From contig JARFIW010000884.1 in the NCBI GenBank assembly GCA_036346225.1, forward strand, positions 4,760,501 through 4,824,500: DNA of 64,000 nucleotides, read 5' to 3'. This DNA is from Platerodrilus igneus (lineage: Eukaryota; Arthropoda; Insecta; Coleoptera; Lycidae). Below the pieces are notes generated by a model that had not been told where the DNA came from, did not search any database, and worked only from the letters and a program-made list of their open reading frames with translations. How positions within the stretch are numbered: position 1 is the stretch's first letter; every line of letters starts with the position of its first letter. The translations under genes and the position numbers were made by a program. Below are positions 12,001 through 24,359 of the stretch, in pieces.

Positions 12001-12377
12001 TATGACAAAAAAAGACAAAAGAACAACAGAAACCAACAAGAAACACAGCTCACAAAACGAGATGAACACCGTGGCGCTCAAGCAACGCAAAATTAAAATA
12101 AACCACTAAACGTCACAAATAACAGCTCCGACAAAAAATAAAATTGCTAACTCAATAAAAATACCTCCATTACTTACAAAATAAACCGTAAAAAAACTAT
12201 TTATTTATTTTTTCTAAATTCAAAGCTCTAATTCAAATTTTAAATCAAAACAAGCGACTTCACTTCAAGAAATCAGATTAATAAAATCTTCGACTCTGGT
12301 TGGTTCGTTCAAATTTAACTATTCAAACCAACAAATAGAACACGCGTTAATGGTATGCAATGGAAAATAACTTCCTA

Positions 12378-12678
12378 AATCACATGTGATTTTCCAATGC
12401 TCCACCCGAAGGTACTACATTGGCCAGGAAGCAAGTTTTTTTTCTTTACCTGGAAAATTTGGAATTTTGCCGAACCCTTGCTGTTCCAAGCATATAGGGA
12501 TCTTTAACGTGCGTAACAACACTCCACACGGGACCTCCATTTTACCTCTCATCTGAACGAGGGTGTATTTTTGTGAAAAATGCTCGCCTAACATTTTTCA
12601 AGCGTACCGTGTCGGGATTCGAACCCGGGACCCTGGGCGTAGTAGTCACTCATATACCACTACGCCACGGAGCCGCTC
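12378..12678 (-). mobile_element. SINE family A, copy 4, full length with TSD
   Basis: A 301-bp copy in reverse orientation, flanked by a perfect 12-bp duplication, AATAACTTCCTA, at 12366-12377 and 12679-12690. Head (GGATTCGAACCCGGGA on the plus strand) and body are intact. Confidence 0.92.
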
Positions 12679-12690
12679 AATAACTTCCTA

Positions 12691-13340
12691 CAGCAAATCC
12701 TAGACAATAAACCTTCTGTACCTTTACATAATCTCTATCCTGCGGTTACTGAAAAAAAGAGAAGTCCTACTGCATTGTAGCACACAGACCCACACCGCCC
12801 CACATGTATATAAAAATATTAATATTCTACAGTAAAGCAAGTCTAAGAAAAGCTTTTGAGTTTATTTTTCAAATTTTCAATTGCTTTAGCCTGCACAACT
12901 AGGATAGGCCAATGGTCTATGTATAGTCATCAATAAAGTTTAATACAACAACAACATATCTTCGATAACTTACGATTCTCTCTATGGAAGCACATGAGCA
13001 TTTTTCATAACTAACAGTATACAATATAGTTCACCACAACTGTAGCTACTTTGATAATTTGAATTTTTAGGATCCTGCGATACCATTGGCCTAGAACACC
13101 AACGGTCAGAGCTAACGTCTTTTTAGAATTTTTAATATGCACGCGATGCGATTACTGACCCGTATAACATGGAAAACGTTTCCGGCGCTTCTACTGGCTG
13201 CATTCGCAACATGGACGATGCGAACCGGGCGCATGCATTGGTACTAAATGAACTGGACGAGCAGCAAGGATTGACAAAAGATGACGCCATTTAGTTCCCC
13301 GCTGAATCCTTAACTTCGTTCGGCTGTCTTCGGAAACCTT
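12691..13340. other. no recognised feature
   Basis: Spacer ahead of the zinc-finger gene's promoter. Nothing supported. Confidence 0.5.
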
Positions 13341-13359
13341 CGGTTTGCATTCCAAAGGG

Positions 13360-13366
13360 TATATAA
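13360..13366 (+). promoter_or_regulatory. TATA box of the zinc-finger gene
   Basis: TATATAA lies about 70 bases upstream of the first ATG (13430), so transcription would start near 13390. The element sits in otherwise less AT-rich DNA than the rest of the window, which makes a chance match less likely. Confidence 0.5.
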
Positions 13367-13429
13367 AGCAAGCACGCAAGAGTAAACTTTTTAGTTATAA
13401 ATTACTTCGCTTTTCACCAAAGTCTTATA

Positions 13430-14204
13430 GTGCGGATTTCGTTTTGTACTAAAATGGTACCTACAAACGTTTTTAAACGCCAGCCCTGTCACGTCTATTT
13501 TACCAGGAGGGATGCCTTCAAACGGCACCAGAACAAATGTCGTGGTGTAACATCGTCTAGAATTAAGCTTATACATCCATCAGCAGCAAAGTACTTAAAC
13601 TGTGGGTCTTACGGTATCGCTTTTACGAGAATGGACAACTTACTGCGACCCAAGGAAAAACAGCACGGTATGTCATTAAGCCGTAAACGTTCAGCTCCGC
13701 CAGCTGTTGAAGGGTCTTGTCCGAAACAACCACGAATTCTGTGCAAAGTGTGCGATTTGGACGTGGAAATGACGACGTATACCACACACTTGAGGAGCAC
13801 CAAACATAAAAATGCAACAGTTACCGCTACTGGCGAAGATAGTGTAGAAATTGTTAGCACAGCGTTTAACAACCGTATGGCTAGCTATCGCATAAAGAAC
13901 GACAGTGCCGACGATAGAGTGTCCGAGTTTGTTTGGAAGCAGAAAGAGCGGCTTATTCGATTAATTAATGAAAAAGAACGCAACATACAGCAATAAAAGT
14001 TAATTGCGAACTCTACGGCATCTACATAAAAATGGTAGAAGAGACTACCGATGTGAAATCCTTTAACACAAAAAATATGGTTATAACATCTTCTAGTAAT
14101 CTGGAAAATATGTAAGAGTTCTTAAGCAAAACCATTAGAACAAAATCAGACGAATTTGAAACACACGGGTGCGGTTGGTCTTTGGAAAAGTGCTCTATTT
14201 AGAA
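13430..14204 (+). pseudogene. C2H2/C2HC zinc-finger gene, N-terminal piece with frameshift
   Basis: The open part (13430-13996, 188 codons) has three Cys/His arrays. Residues 20-37 (C20, H33, C37) and 58-79 each lack a ligand. Residues 105-126 keep a full C105/C108/H120/H126 finger. A basic SRKRSAPP segment lies between. Near residue 148 is NNRMASYRI. The frame ends at 13996, but protein-like sequence resumes in another frame from about 13990 (KVNCELYGIYIK), meets a stop at about 14113 and continues to about 14204. This layout recalls the N-terminal Cys/His-rich part of a large insect repetitive protein family that I associate, from memory, with Maverick/Polinton- or virus-type family-B DNA polymerases; no polymerase is seen here. 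A TATA box sits upstream and an AATAAA overlaps the first stop. Two breaks argue for a relic. Confidence 0.5.
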
Positions 14205-14393
14205 ATAAATATTAAGTATAAGCCGATGTGAGAGTCCAGTGGAATGAAGAAAATAACCCTGCAATAATAAAATGAAAATTTAAATTATATACTTAAATTA
14301 CGTCAGAAAATTTCTGTCTGTAAAAATATATATGTATGAAAATAGATGTTAAGTGTACACTGTATATTTATAATTAAATAAAATGTGTACGTG

Positions 14394-14417
14394 CGGTGCC
14401 GATAGGCACCGAAACGT
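14394..14417 (+). other. 7-bp hairpin followed by GAAACGT (Penelope/hammerhead-like motif)
   Basis: CGGTGCC and GGCACCG form a perfect 7-bp stem with a GATA loop, followed at once by AAACGT. Hairpin followed by GAAACGT recurs at three other places in the window (28951-28975, 29327-29352, 37271-37293). It resembles the stem II/GAAA half of hammerhead motifs in Penelope-like elements, but the CUGANGA half is not seen here. Confidence 0.4.
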
Positions 14418-15735
14418 ATCTCGAACATTTTAGGGGTTAAGTTACCGATTTTTTAGGGTAAGGATTGTGGGAGTAAATCTCCCCACAAGGAGGAAATTTC
14501 ACCCCCACAAGGAGGAAATCCCTTTAAAACAAGACTCTATAGTGGAAACATACATGTAAAATCTAGGTTAGATGATGAGAGAGGAGGGAGGAGGAGGTGC
14601 TTGAATCGGTGTATTCCACTACTTATAAAGGATCGTAGTTATTGTAAAGCAACGTGTTGAGTCCATAAAAAATTGTAAGGGAACAAGTGGCCTATATTTT
14701 ATTATGAGTATATCACTTACCAATTTATTGCGAAAGGATATTGACCGGTTATGGTTCATCTCGGTTTGTTGATTGTTCATAGCCGATCGCAGTCTGTTGC
14801 GTACATGGTTGATTTCACTACTGGCTGCTCTGATCACGGCCCATGTTCATGTATCATATACCAGTAAACATCATAATATACAAAATAGATAGTTACAGCA
14901 ATCATTTTTTGTATTTATTATTATTCTGGATTGTAGAATGAGAGAGAGGTATAAAATGAGAAAAAACAGAAAGAACGGTATACATTATATTGTCAGTTTG
15001 CTTCATTTTGTTTATTCAATATGGAGACCCAGTGCAAGAAATGATTACACAGATAGTCATTATTTTTCAAACTTTTCAAACATGCGTCTTGAACCTTGGT
15101 TTCTCAATATTCGTTACTGTTTTACAATAGCTTACTATCACATTTGATTTAGTCCTATAACCAACACTTTTGTGATATTATTAGAGGCTTCATGATCAGA
15201 GTTCTGACTAATAAATACTACACACCCTTCAAGTTTAGACCGTGTTAGGTTAGAGTATAGTAACAAAAACAGCACATTGGCACTTTTGAAGAGGACATCA
15301 TCAAAACAAAATGTGATCATTGCATTCGCACTAAAGCGAGTACGTTTTCAAGAAAGTAGTGATAACAATAACGTTACTTTTGATTAATGTAGTACATAAT
15401 GCAATAGTCACATTGTTGTGATGTCACTCGAATCCAGAGAAAAAAATATGTCAGCCAATATAATATAAGAAACTGTTGTTAAACTTTAAAATAAAGGCAG
15501 CAGAAATTGTCTGCAAAGAATATAGGAATCCTAAAGCGACCAACAGTTCCATGTATGCAGACTGTTTGATTAAACGATTTTTGGTATCCCAAAGCATCAG
15601 CAACACAACATCAATAGAGGAAGTGCAAAGATTTTCTAATTTTTTTCAGACCTTAACCACTGAATCATTTGGCTAAGCATGTCCGGTAAAGACTACTTCT
15701 ATTTGCTCCATCACCCCATGGTGGTGCAACAAACT
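14418..15735. other. no gene recognised
   Basis: Contains a GGAGGAAAT.. short direct repeat (about 14463-14520), a small GA-rich patch (14573-14600) and AT-rich DNA. The open frame at 15476-15676 may be the extreme 5' fringe of the LINE that follows, but I cannot show this. Confidence 0.5.
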
Positions 15736-17940
15736 TTAGAGTTTGGCAAAAATTGCAGGTAAACTGTTCAACAAAGCAAAAAACACTAGAAATATAGTTG
15801 AATGGGAAGCTTATAAAATCCACATGAAACTATACAAAGCAGCAATCAAAAGACGACGCAGAGAAAACTTGGAAGACCCTTTGTAATTTAGTAGAGTCAG
15901 CCAATGAAAAATCTCTTGAATCAACAAAACTTTGTACAAAGATCCCCGCTGTCAACCATACGTACACCAGCAACGAGACAGAAACGACAGAACTACTCGC
16001 GGACACACAATTCTTAGGAAGTGCATTTCCACTACCGACAACCGCGACAGATCAATTTTTCTCAGCACGAGATGGAGTTGACTGAGCAGTATTGAATCGG
16101 GTGGCGGACAAAGAGAAAGTAAAATGGGCCATCTCAACTCTCTAACTCTTTAAGTACCCTAGACTGAACGGCATCTTTCCTGTCCTACTACAGTGGGATT
16201 AAGAGAAATTGCTTCCGTTCCTTGTGGAATTCTTTTGGAGCTGTATTGCGTTCAAATACATACCCAGAAGTTGAAGAGGAGTAAGAGTGGCCTTCAGCCC
16301 AAAATCAAGCCAGAAGGATTACTACCATGTCCAACATATGGTTCGATCAGCCTAACGTTTCTTCCAAAGACCTTGCAAAGATTGTGCGATAACAATATGA
16401 GAGAGGGTATCATACAGACTTATCCATTTCGCTCAAACCAACATGCTAACATACCGGAATGATCCACGGAGTTTACTCTGCACGCCATGGTACGACGGAT
16501 TGAGAAATCCCTCACCACAACATGTCTGCCTTAGGAAAATTTATTCACATCGAGGGCGCTTTTAACGAAATCACTTTCGCAAGCAATGCCAAAGCCCTGC
16601 AAAATCGTAGGGAGGAAGACACTCTTCTGCAATAAATCATGCAGTTTAGCGATACCGTCAAGTACTTATTCGTTTTAGAAACACTTCGATAATTATAACG
16701 GTAAGTAGAAGACATTCTCAGGGAGGAGTTTTGTCTCCACTATTATTGAATCGTGTAGTCGACAGGTTTCTCCAGCGTCTTAACGAGGTGTGTTTCTACG
16801 CGATTTAATATGCAGACAATAAAGCCCTACTGGTCGTCGGAAAATTCAAGCAAGTGCTGTGCAACCTAATGCAAACAGCACTAAAGTTAACCGAACGCTA
16901 ATACACGAAGAATTCTCTTGCAATCAACCCAAACAAAACTAGGCTAGTATTGTTCACAAACAAAAGGAAGACAATGGTAACCGGATTACCATTACTCTTT
17001 TAAACCTTTCTACCCCTTTGGGAAAAGGTCAAGTGTCTGAGAAGAAGCTAAATTGGAGCAAGGACCTTTGAGTATAAATTACAAAAGCCAACACACTGTT
17101 CTAGCAGTGCAGACGTGTCCTAAGCAAAGTTTGCGGTCCCGGCGAAGGCTGTCCAGTGACAATACACTGCGGTAGTTAAACCAATTCTTTGCTACGGCGT
17201 CATGGTGTGGTGGTCCAGGAATCGTCTGGCTCGCGTAGAAAGGAATTTACTGGCTTGTCTAAGTATCACGGGCGCAATGAGATCTACACCCACTCCAATC
17301 TTAGAAACCATTTTTGGCCGCATTCCACGAGACCAACATGAGAAGATGACTCGGAGGGAGACACTATGGTTGTGGTTCAAGGGTTTATAGATTGATAAGC
17401 ATAGCGGTGGAAAACACTACGAGATCATACGAAAGGCGGTATTTACTATGCTATTCCTGGATGGACTGGCGGATTCGATCGCTCCCGTTATGATATACAG
17501 TAAACGCTTCAGGATCTGTACTGATCCTAAATACTCTGCTCCAGCGGTGATCTCTATCTTCACAGGTAAATACAAAACAAACGAAGGCACACGGCAGACA
17601 CCTTTTTAGATTACCTTGATCTTCCCGAAAGTGTTACTCTGAAACCGCTTACATCTATCATTCAGGCAGAAATTACTACCAATCATGCATGCTACAGATG
17701 CTATTCTGGAACGTAGAATCTAGAATAAAACTATACGTATTCTGAGTGACAGTAGCGTACCACTAATGTCCTTAAGCAAGCGGAAGTTCTCATGGGTGGT
17801 ACTCCAGTGCCATCAGACACTAGAGCATGCTTCTATTACTGATATTCTGGTGCTAGTCCGGATTATAGGACATTCAGGGGTATATGGCAACGAGTAGCCC
17901 GATCCATTGGCGAAACAAAGATCCGCTCAAAGTTTTGTAG
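15736..17940 (+). pseudogene. dead I/Jockey-group LINE ORF2 (RT plus RNase H)
   Basis: Protein-like sequence on the plus strand is full of stops but in the right order for an I/Jockey-superfamily ORF2. The pre-RT linker comes first (WEAYKIHMKLYKAAIKRRRR, about 15810-15870). The RT region includes GGVLSPLLLNRVVDRFLQ (about 16725-16780) and YADNKALLVVG at 16809-16841, where the catalytic YADD has become YADN. A thumb/C-terminal block follows (LLACLSITGAMRSTPTPILE, about 17245-17310). The tail resembles an RNase H end (GHSGVYGNE then PDPLAKQ, about 17865-17920). No upstream AP-endonuclease domain was found, so the copy is 5'-truncated. More decayed than the LINE family 1 copies, hence older. Confidence 0.8.
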
Positions 17941-18332
17941 GTTTTGAGCCGTCCGTTTCCATATCGCCATTGGCAATGTTCACCATGATAAGATAAATTA
18001 CAACTCTACCACCGTCGCCATAAGGATAGGTGGGGTTGTATGACAGGTTGGCAAGAGATTTTTTCCTTGAGCAAAATCGAAAAATTCGGTGTATACCTGC
18101 CGTGGCAGACACACGGCTATTAGTAAGTATTCTGTTTGGAGACTACAAACTATAAAGGCACCTGCACAGAATGAATATGTCAGATGACTATCTGTTACGG
18201 TTCTCGACAGGAGGATGAGAAGATGTCGCATATCCTGTATACCAGTACGGCACTCGCCAGGGAATCCATGTTGGCGGACTTCTGGCCTGATCTTACCAGA
18301 ATCAACCGCACTCCCTGGCCCTATATACTCAA
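17941..18332. other. no recognised feature
   Basis: Spacer between the LINE relic and two SINEs. Nothing supported. Confidence 0.5.
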
Positions 18333-18592
18333 GTTTGGCCATGAAGTAAGTTTTTTTTAGCTGGAAATTCTTTATTTTGCCGAACCCGTGCTATTCCAAG
18401 CAAGATAGGGATGTTTAATGTGCGTGACAACACTAACATCCGGGTCCTGCATTTTACCTTTCATCCAAACGAGGTCGTATTTTTTTTAATAATGCTCCCC
18501 TACATTTTCCAAGCGATCTGTGTCGGGATGCGATACCGGAACCTTGCCCTTAGTAGTCACACTTATACCAACTAAGCCACGGAGCCACTTAG
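18333..18592 (-). mobile_element. SINE family A, copy 5
   Basis: Reverse-oriented copy lacking the extreme 3' end at its left side. The body and the tRNA-like head (ending CCACGGAGCC) are present with several substitutions. No clear target duplication. Confidence 0.82.
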
Positions 18593-18659
18593 AGCAAAGA
18601 AAGCAACACAACGGATCCATTTTGTGGCTTAAGTACGTGTGGAGGTAGCTACTTTTCTT

Positions 18660-18955
18660 TTTATTTCAAGCCGTTCCGTTGCGTAGTTGGTTTGCACGTG
18701 ACTTCTATGTCTAAAGTCCCGGATTCGAATCCCTACACGGTCAGCTCGAAAAATTTGAGCGAACATTTTTCACAAAAATATGCCCTCGTTTGGATGAGAG
18801 GTAAAATGTAGGTTCAGTGTGTGTGTTGTCACGAATGTTAAAGATCTCCATCTTGCTTAGAACAACAAGGGTTCGATAAAATTCAAAATTTTCAGATATA
18901 AAACTCGCTTCCTGGCCAGCGTAGTACCTTCGGGTGAAGCATTGAAAAATCAAAT
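18660..18955 (+). mobile_element. SINE family A, copy 6
   Basis: Forward copy, head B box GGATTCGAATCC, body and 3' end present. TAGCTACT occurs in both flanks (18647-18654 and 18966-18973), a probable remnant of the target-site duplication. Confidence 0.85.
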
Positions 18956-18974
18956 GTGGTGCAGATAGCTACTC

Positions 18975-21309
18975 TTCCCAATTCAATACAATACAATAAG
19001 AAACTGGCAAGGGTATGCTTCAGAACAGGAAAGTTTTGTAGAAAAGTAAGGGCCATTCCAAGTTAAAAATTTCCATAGACTAAGAATCCTGGAAGAAATC
19101 TAATCTAAGGTTACATCTAGGAAGTTTCCAAGAAGAAATTCTACATTTTTCATGGTTAAGGGATAGTTTTGGGCTAATAATTTCCAGAAAATAAGTTTTA
19201 CCGAAAATTATAATCTAAACTTTTGGTGCACACGGAAAAGAATTTAAAGTATAGAAAAGTAGAAAGATGATTAAGAGAAATCCTGGATAAATGAAGCGGC
19301 CTATAGTAGTATAATAACATCGCAAACAACCCAAATGCTCTACTGAAGTAAATAATACACTAGGTCAGCTTAATTTTCAAACGTAACCCCCACTGGATCA
19401 GTACACCTAGAAACATATCCAGAGAGAGCTGATAATTGTATTGAATTTACTCACAGGATTTTTGGTGATGCAGATAATTTTCAGCGTACACGCTTATTAG
19501 CTTTTCGTGGTGAATTGTTTAGTCCAACCAGTGGTGGTCATTCTAAATATCTAAAGTAACTTAAATTTAACTGATATTAAAGTAAAAGTGATATTTGTCG
19601 ATTGTCAGGGTGTTTTATATTAAGTTAGTTTTTCTAAATCAAATGTCGTCCATATGATTTTTTTAACTTAAAATTGCTGAAGTATCGCATTCTTAGGGCT
19701 CGGCTCGGCGGCTTCTTTCTCCTGCATGTTTTCTTTGTCGCATGACAGGTTTCATGTAGAAGAACTTAAAATCTTACAAAATCTAAAACAATATTTAGCT
19801 AAGGTCGTATTAAACATAGTTTGAGAAATGAGGGCAACACTGCACTGAAAGCAATTTCCGGACAGAATTTATCATGCAAGACAGCGTTTAACGATAATAA
19901 CAGTATGCTTCATAGTAAACAACCACGCACAAGTAAAACAGGTGTCCTTTCGTTTCATCTGTATTTCATCGGCTTAAGTTCACGATACAGCCACCCTACT
20001 ACTCTTTAAAATTACAGATTGTTTAGGTTTTTGTTCCAACCGTACAGTAACACATGTGCTAGTGCTATAGTCTATATATCATCTCCTGCGTATGACAACC
20101 CTTAAATTAGGGTATAAGGTCGTAACACAACTCACTGAAGAGGAGGAGCGGTTTGGAATTTGGTCTAGAATTAAATCTAACACCCTATTCAGCATCTCGC
20201 GGCGTTCATAAACATTGAACAGTTGCGTTATAAATGGGGGTACAAGTTGATGTTGTGGGAACATTTGAAAGAATTCAATGAGGGTGAATTATTCGATATT
20301 TATGTTGGAAGGAGAATAATTGGTTTCCTGTACGTGATTCATCATAAAGGTTTTACGGAAGAACTAGTAATATTTATCTGGTGAATAATTGTTATCGGCT
20401 TTATTGATCTACACCTGTTTGTTGGACTTTGACTCACGTAATTAATTACATATCATTTATAGAACGCGATTGTGTGAGATCCTAGTAAAGAAGATAACAT
20501 TTTTAGCATGTCTATCTTTCTATAATACTATCTTGGAATCGTTCCAGTACATTATACTGTGGTTATGTATAGGATATAGGAACTAAACTGATGAGCTTTT
20601 GCAGCTGTGCGTTTAGCACACACACACACACGCACTTGTCCTGTGTGAATGCATCATTAAACATAGAAAATTCTCATCTGGCTAGCACCACATCGGCGCT
20701 ACAAATGGTTATCTTACTTTGTTGATTTCGATATACACTTAGACATTTAATAGTTTCACGCAAGAAGCTATTGTGTTCTATGGAATATTTTTTTGTTTCA
20801 CTTAATTGCCTTATTGTGTGTATCTCTGCATTTAATTGTACGCAAATCTTTCTCAAAACGGGTGATCTAAAAGTTGGACAAGTGAACGGCTGGAACTCTC
20901 TGAAAACCAGACTTAAAATGTGCGCCATAACAAAGTTACGATTGCACTTAACAACAAATTGTAATTTTTGTTCCTAATGTGCGACAGATGCTTCATATAG
21001 GATTTTTCCCGTAAATTACAAATGTCTTAACAGAATTTTTCTATCACGTTCCAGTCAAAAGTTATTTATATTTTTATAGTGGAACGTTTTATTATGCACG
21101 TTTACATTTGTTATAATACAAATCATTCGTATCACTTCACTACGAATCTCAAGGCATGTGATTTTCGATTATAAGCTACTTCTGGAGTATTTCTGATTAG
21201 ATTCCAACAATAATCTGCGAACATTGTGGAGCTCTACTTTCTTGGTATCGGTTTTCACAATACATCTTGGTGAAATTAAATTCGTCACTCACGGACCCTA
21301 CCTTTGCGG
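18975..21309. other. long AT-rich stretch, no gene recognised
   Basis: Read on both strands without finding recognisable coding sequence; open frames at 19821, 20079 and 20674-20977 are short, overlap antisense frames and show no family. A short (CA)n run lies at 20618-20634. Confidence 0.55.
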
Positions 21310-21321
21310 TGAAAAAGTTCA

Positions 21322-21628
21322 GTTCAGGTGGCTTTGTGGCTTAGTACGAGTAGTTCGCGTGTGTATACTAATCCAAGGTGCCAGGTTTAATTCCAGACAC
21401 GGATCGCTTGAAAAATTTTAAGTCAGCATTTTTCACAAAAATACGCCCTCGTTTGGTTGAGGGGCAAAATGTAGGTCCCGTGTGTGGATGTTATTACGCG
21501 CGTTAAAGATCCCTACCTTGCTTGAAATAGCAAATGTTCGTCAAAATTCAAAATTTCCAGTAAAAAAAGAACTCGCTTCCTGGCTAATGTAGTATATTCG
21601 GGCGGAGCATCGGAAAATCAAATGTAGG
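21322..21628 (+). mobile_element. SINE family A, copy 7, with TSD
   Basis: Full-length forward copy with a perfect 12-bp duplication, TGAAAAAGTTCA, at 21310-21321 and 21629-21640. The head is more diverged (GGTTTAATTCC) than in copies 1 and 4, but the duplication is intact. Confidence 0.9.
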
Positions 21629-21640
21629 ATGAAAAAGTTC

Positions 21641-23560
21641 AAATGTGAATGGAGAAAATGAATTTTCAAAGTCATGTCGCAACCCATGTCGCTGTAGGTA
21701 AAGATTATTCACGTATAATCAAAACTTCAATTTTACATCTTCAATGCCGAATCTTGAATCTTACATGTTGACTGCCGAAAAAAAACTTTGGTCTTTTATA
21801 TAATAAAGTAATATTATACGTCATCGTTCGATGACATTCTAGAATATGACACATTCACATGACACAACAATTACCTACAATTTGGCGTTCTTAGCTGTGC
21901 CTTGCTTATTATTCATACAAGTTAATTTATTCTAGAATCGCCTCAAAATGGGCTTCTTTAAAATAAAGCTACTTTTTATTAAAAATTATAAAAATAGTAT
22001 TTTAACGAGGATGAATGCATTATGCAACTTGTTTTACATGATATATCTTGCCACTGAAACTTATTTAACTTTTTAAAATGAATGAATGTAAATTCGCGTA
22101 TTGGAACTCATTCTACGGTCTTCATACATACTTTAAAGCTTGTTTTAAAGTCATTTTTCAAGAGAATACATATTTACACTCGGATAAAATAAATGCTTAT
22201 ATTTTCACGAATTTTAAAAATTGAACTTCGTTCCTAAATAGTATCTCACAACAATATATGTACTTACAGCATCAATATACAAACACATATATTGCTGTAA
22301 ATCGGGTACAGTGTATACGTTGGAAGCCATCAAAGTGGCTGTGATTTGGGTGCATCTGCCCTATATTATAAGGTGAGTAGTGAATGTTCGCTTAATAGAA
22401 ATGTGAATTTTTAACTTACTGTGCCTTTTTTCTGAATTGATAGCTCAGCGGAAAGTATGCTGTAGATTTTATGAAAATGAAATGCAATACAAAAATCTCA
22501 AGAAACATCTATGGACAATCTTTTATACATTCAAATACATCTTTTTTTAATACACATTATCGCAATAATTTCTTGTATACACAAATATAAATAACTCTTA
22601 TAGATACAATTTAGAATTTAATTTTAGCCAGAAAAATTACCTTATGACTACTTACGTATCAAAATAATCTTTACCTAATCCTTGTTAATAATTACAGAAC
22701 CCCAAAACATCTCATATATGAGTCGCAAAATTTACTTTAGGTTTTGTTGGATAATTTAAATACACTTGTATTACCCCGTATCTCTCTCTCTCTCTCTCTT
22801 TCGGAGTAGTTGACCAACGACTCAACCAAAAATTTGCTAAGGGTTAAAACGCTTCGAATTCTGACCTTAATATTGCTGAAAATAAACTAACGAATGACAA
22901 ATAATTTTATAAAAATTATAAACTTATTCTAGCTTAATTTACTTAATACTAGTCGAATATCATTCAAAACAAACTTATACTTGTAGTCTGTATCTTCAAA
23001 TTCTTTTTGACTACATGTCTTCGCTTATAGACATTTCTATTCTATTGGAATTAACTTCATTGAAAACTTCCAGGTTCCATTTCGAATTTTAATTAATTTT
23101 CCATCCATCGAAGTATACGTTTTAGAAAGTGCATTTATTAGTGATAGATTAAAAGTAATTTGTGCCCTTGCACTAATATTATTTATTATTAATTATTGTT
23201 GTATTCTTTAAAATTATTATGTTTCATAACTTGTCTTCCAATTTCTATATTACCGAATGAGTTACAAGCCTTGAAATTACATGTTCGGTGTCTAAGAAAT
23301 GCAATAACTCCGTTCTACTTTATTCCCGTCTTATATAACAAATAGGTGATAGTTCCTCAAAGTTCTCGAAAATTAGTCACCAAAATTTCAACGTATATTT
23401 ATTCTTTGATATAAGTTGAATCTTTGGTATTTGTTTTATATTTTTATGTGATTTATACTGCGCAAATTTTCATTTTTATCGATCTTATTTTTTATAAATA
23501 TCTGTACTTAAAAAATTTTTGCCGAGATTAATGTAATAATCTATTCAAGCAAGGGAAAGT
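21641..23560. other. AT-rich stretch with (TC)n microsatellite
   Basis: No gene recognised. A (TC)n run of about nine units lies at 22782-22799. Confidence 0.6.
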
Positions 23561-24010
23561 TTAAATGTTCTACTAACTGAAACAGTAGAGGGGATCATTT
23601 CCAGCAAATTTTGAGTTCCGAGCCCGAAGTATTTTGACCTTCACTAAATTATCTGTGCGGCGTCGTTGGCCAAACTGGCAGCCGGGAAAATAAAAGGGGT
23701 AAGAAATTATCCCGAGAAATTTTAAAGAGAATTTTTGAAACTCACAAAGAAGAAGTTGGGGTTCTGTAATTGTTGGCAAAAATATAGGCGAGAATTATTT
23801 TTCATGAGAGATTTTTTTTGTATAAGCTTAAGCTTTAGATTGTTTTTTTATAAGCATTACTTAGATTTGCTGAATGTAGGATTCTTTAAATAATGTGTAT
23901 AAAAGAAATAGGTTTTTGCATGCACATATGTTTCTTGAAATTTTTGTGTTTCGTAAATTTAACAACATAATTTCTGTTGCGCTAGCTAGGCAAGGAAAAG
24001 GACATGGTAA
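23561..24010. repeat. diverged repeat shared with 25.5-25.8 kb (LTR-like)
   Basis: Phrases around 'ttggccaaac..', 'ggaataaaa', 'gttctgtaa.ttgt' and 'ggcgagaa' recur in the same order near 25510-25800, directly before the primer-binding site at 25881. The simplest reading is two old copies of one LTR end. Divergence is too high to set boundaries by eye. Confidence 0.35.
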
Positions 24011-24138
24011 GATAGTAATTTCATAATTTCATATTTGCATTCTCGTTAATACAATTCGCTGTACCTAAGTCACAGCACTTATTTGTGGCCCACAACCCAT
24101 AGGCGGGTTATAGCATCAACCAACAAGAGGCGGCCTAG

Positions 24139-24355
24139 TCAATGTATGCATATATAAAGACGTGATAAGGGGTCACGAGAAGTCATTGAAACCCGAATTC
24201 TGCAAATGAATTCAACCGAGATATTAAAAGATCCGGAAAAAATAGACATTTCTGTGAATTCATGGTTACACCTTGCATAATGCAAGCTTACTTTTTGCCA
24301 GGCGAAAACGCAAGTTCTGTGTGTATAAATAATCACCCTGTGTAATATAAGCGAT
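24139..24355 (-). repeat. dispersed repeat R, copy 1
   Basis: Its reverse complement matches 28085-28277. Shared blocks include CGTGACCCCTTATCACG, TTTTTTCCGGAT and GTAACCATGAA. Non-coding; class not determined. Confidence 0.75.
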
Positions 24356-24359
24356 AAAT

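Noticed and set aside
11762..12109. 115-codon plus-strand open frame
   Set aside because: Overlaps the minus-strand ORF1 relic, whose composition and motifs are far more protein-like.
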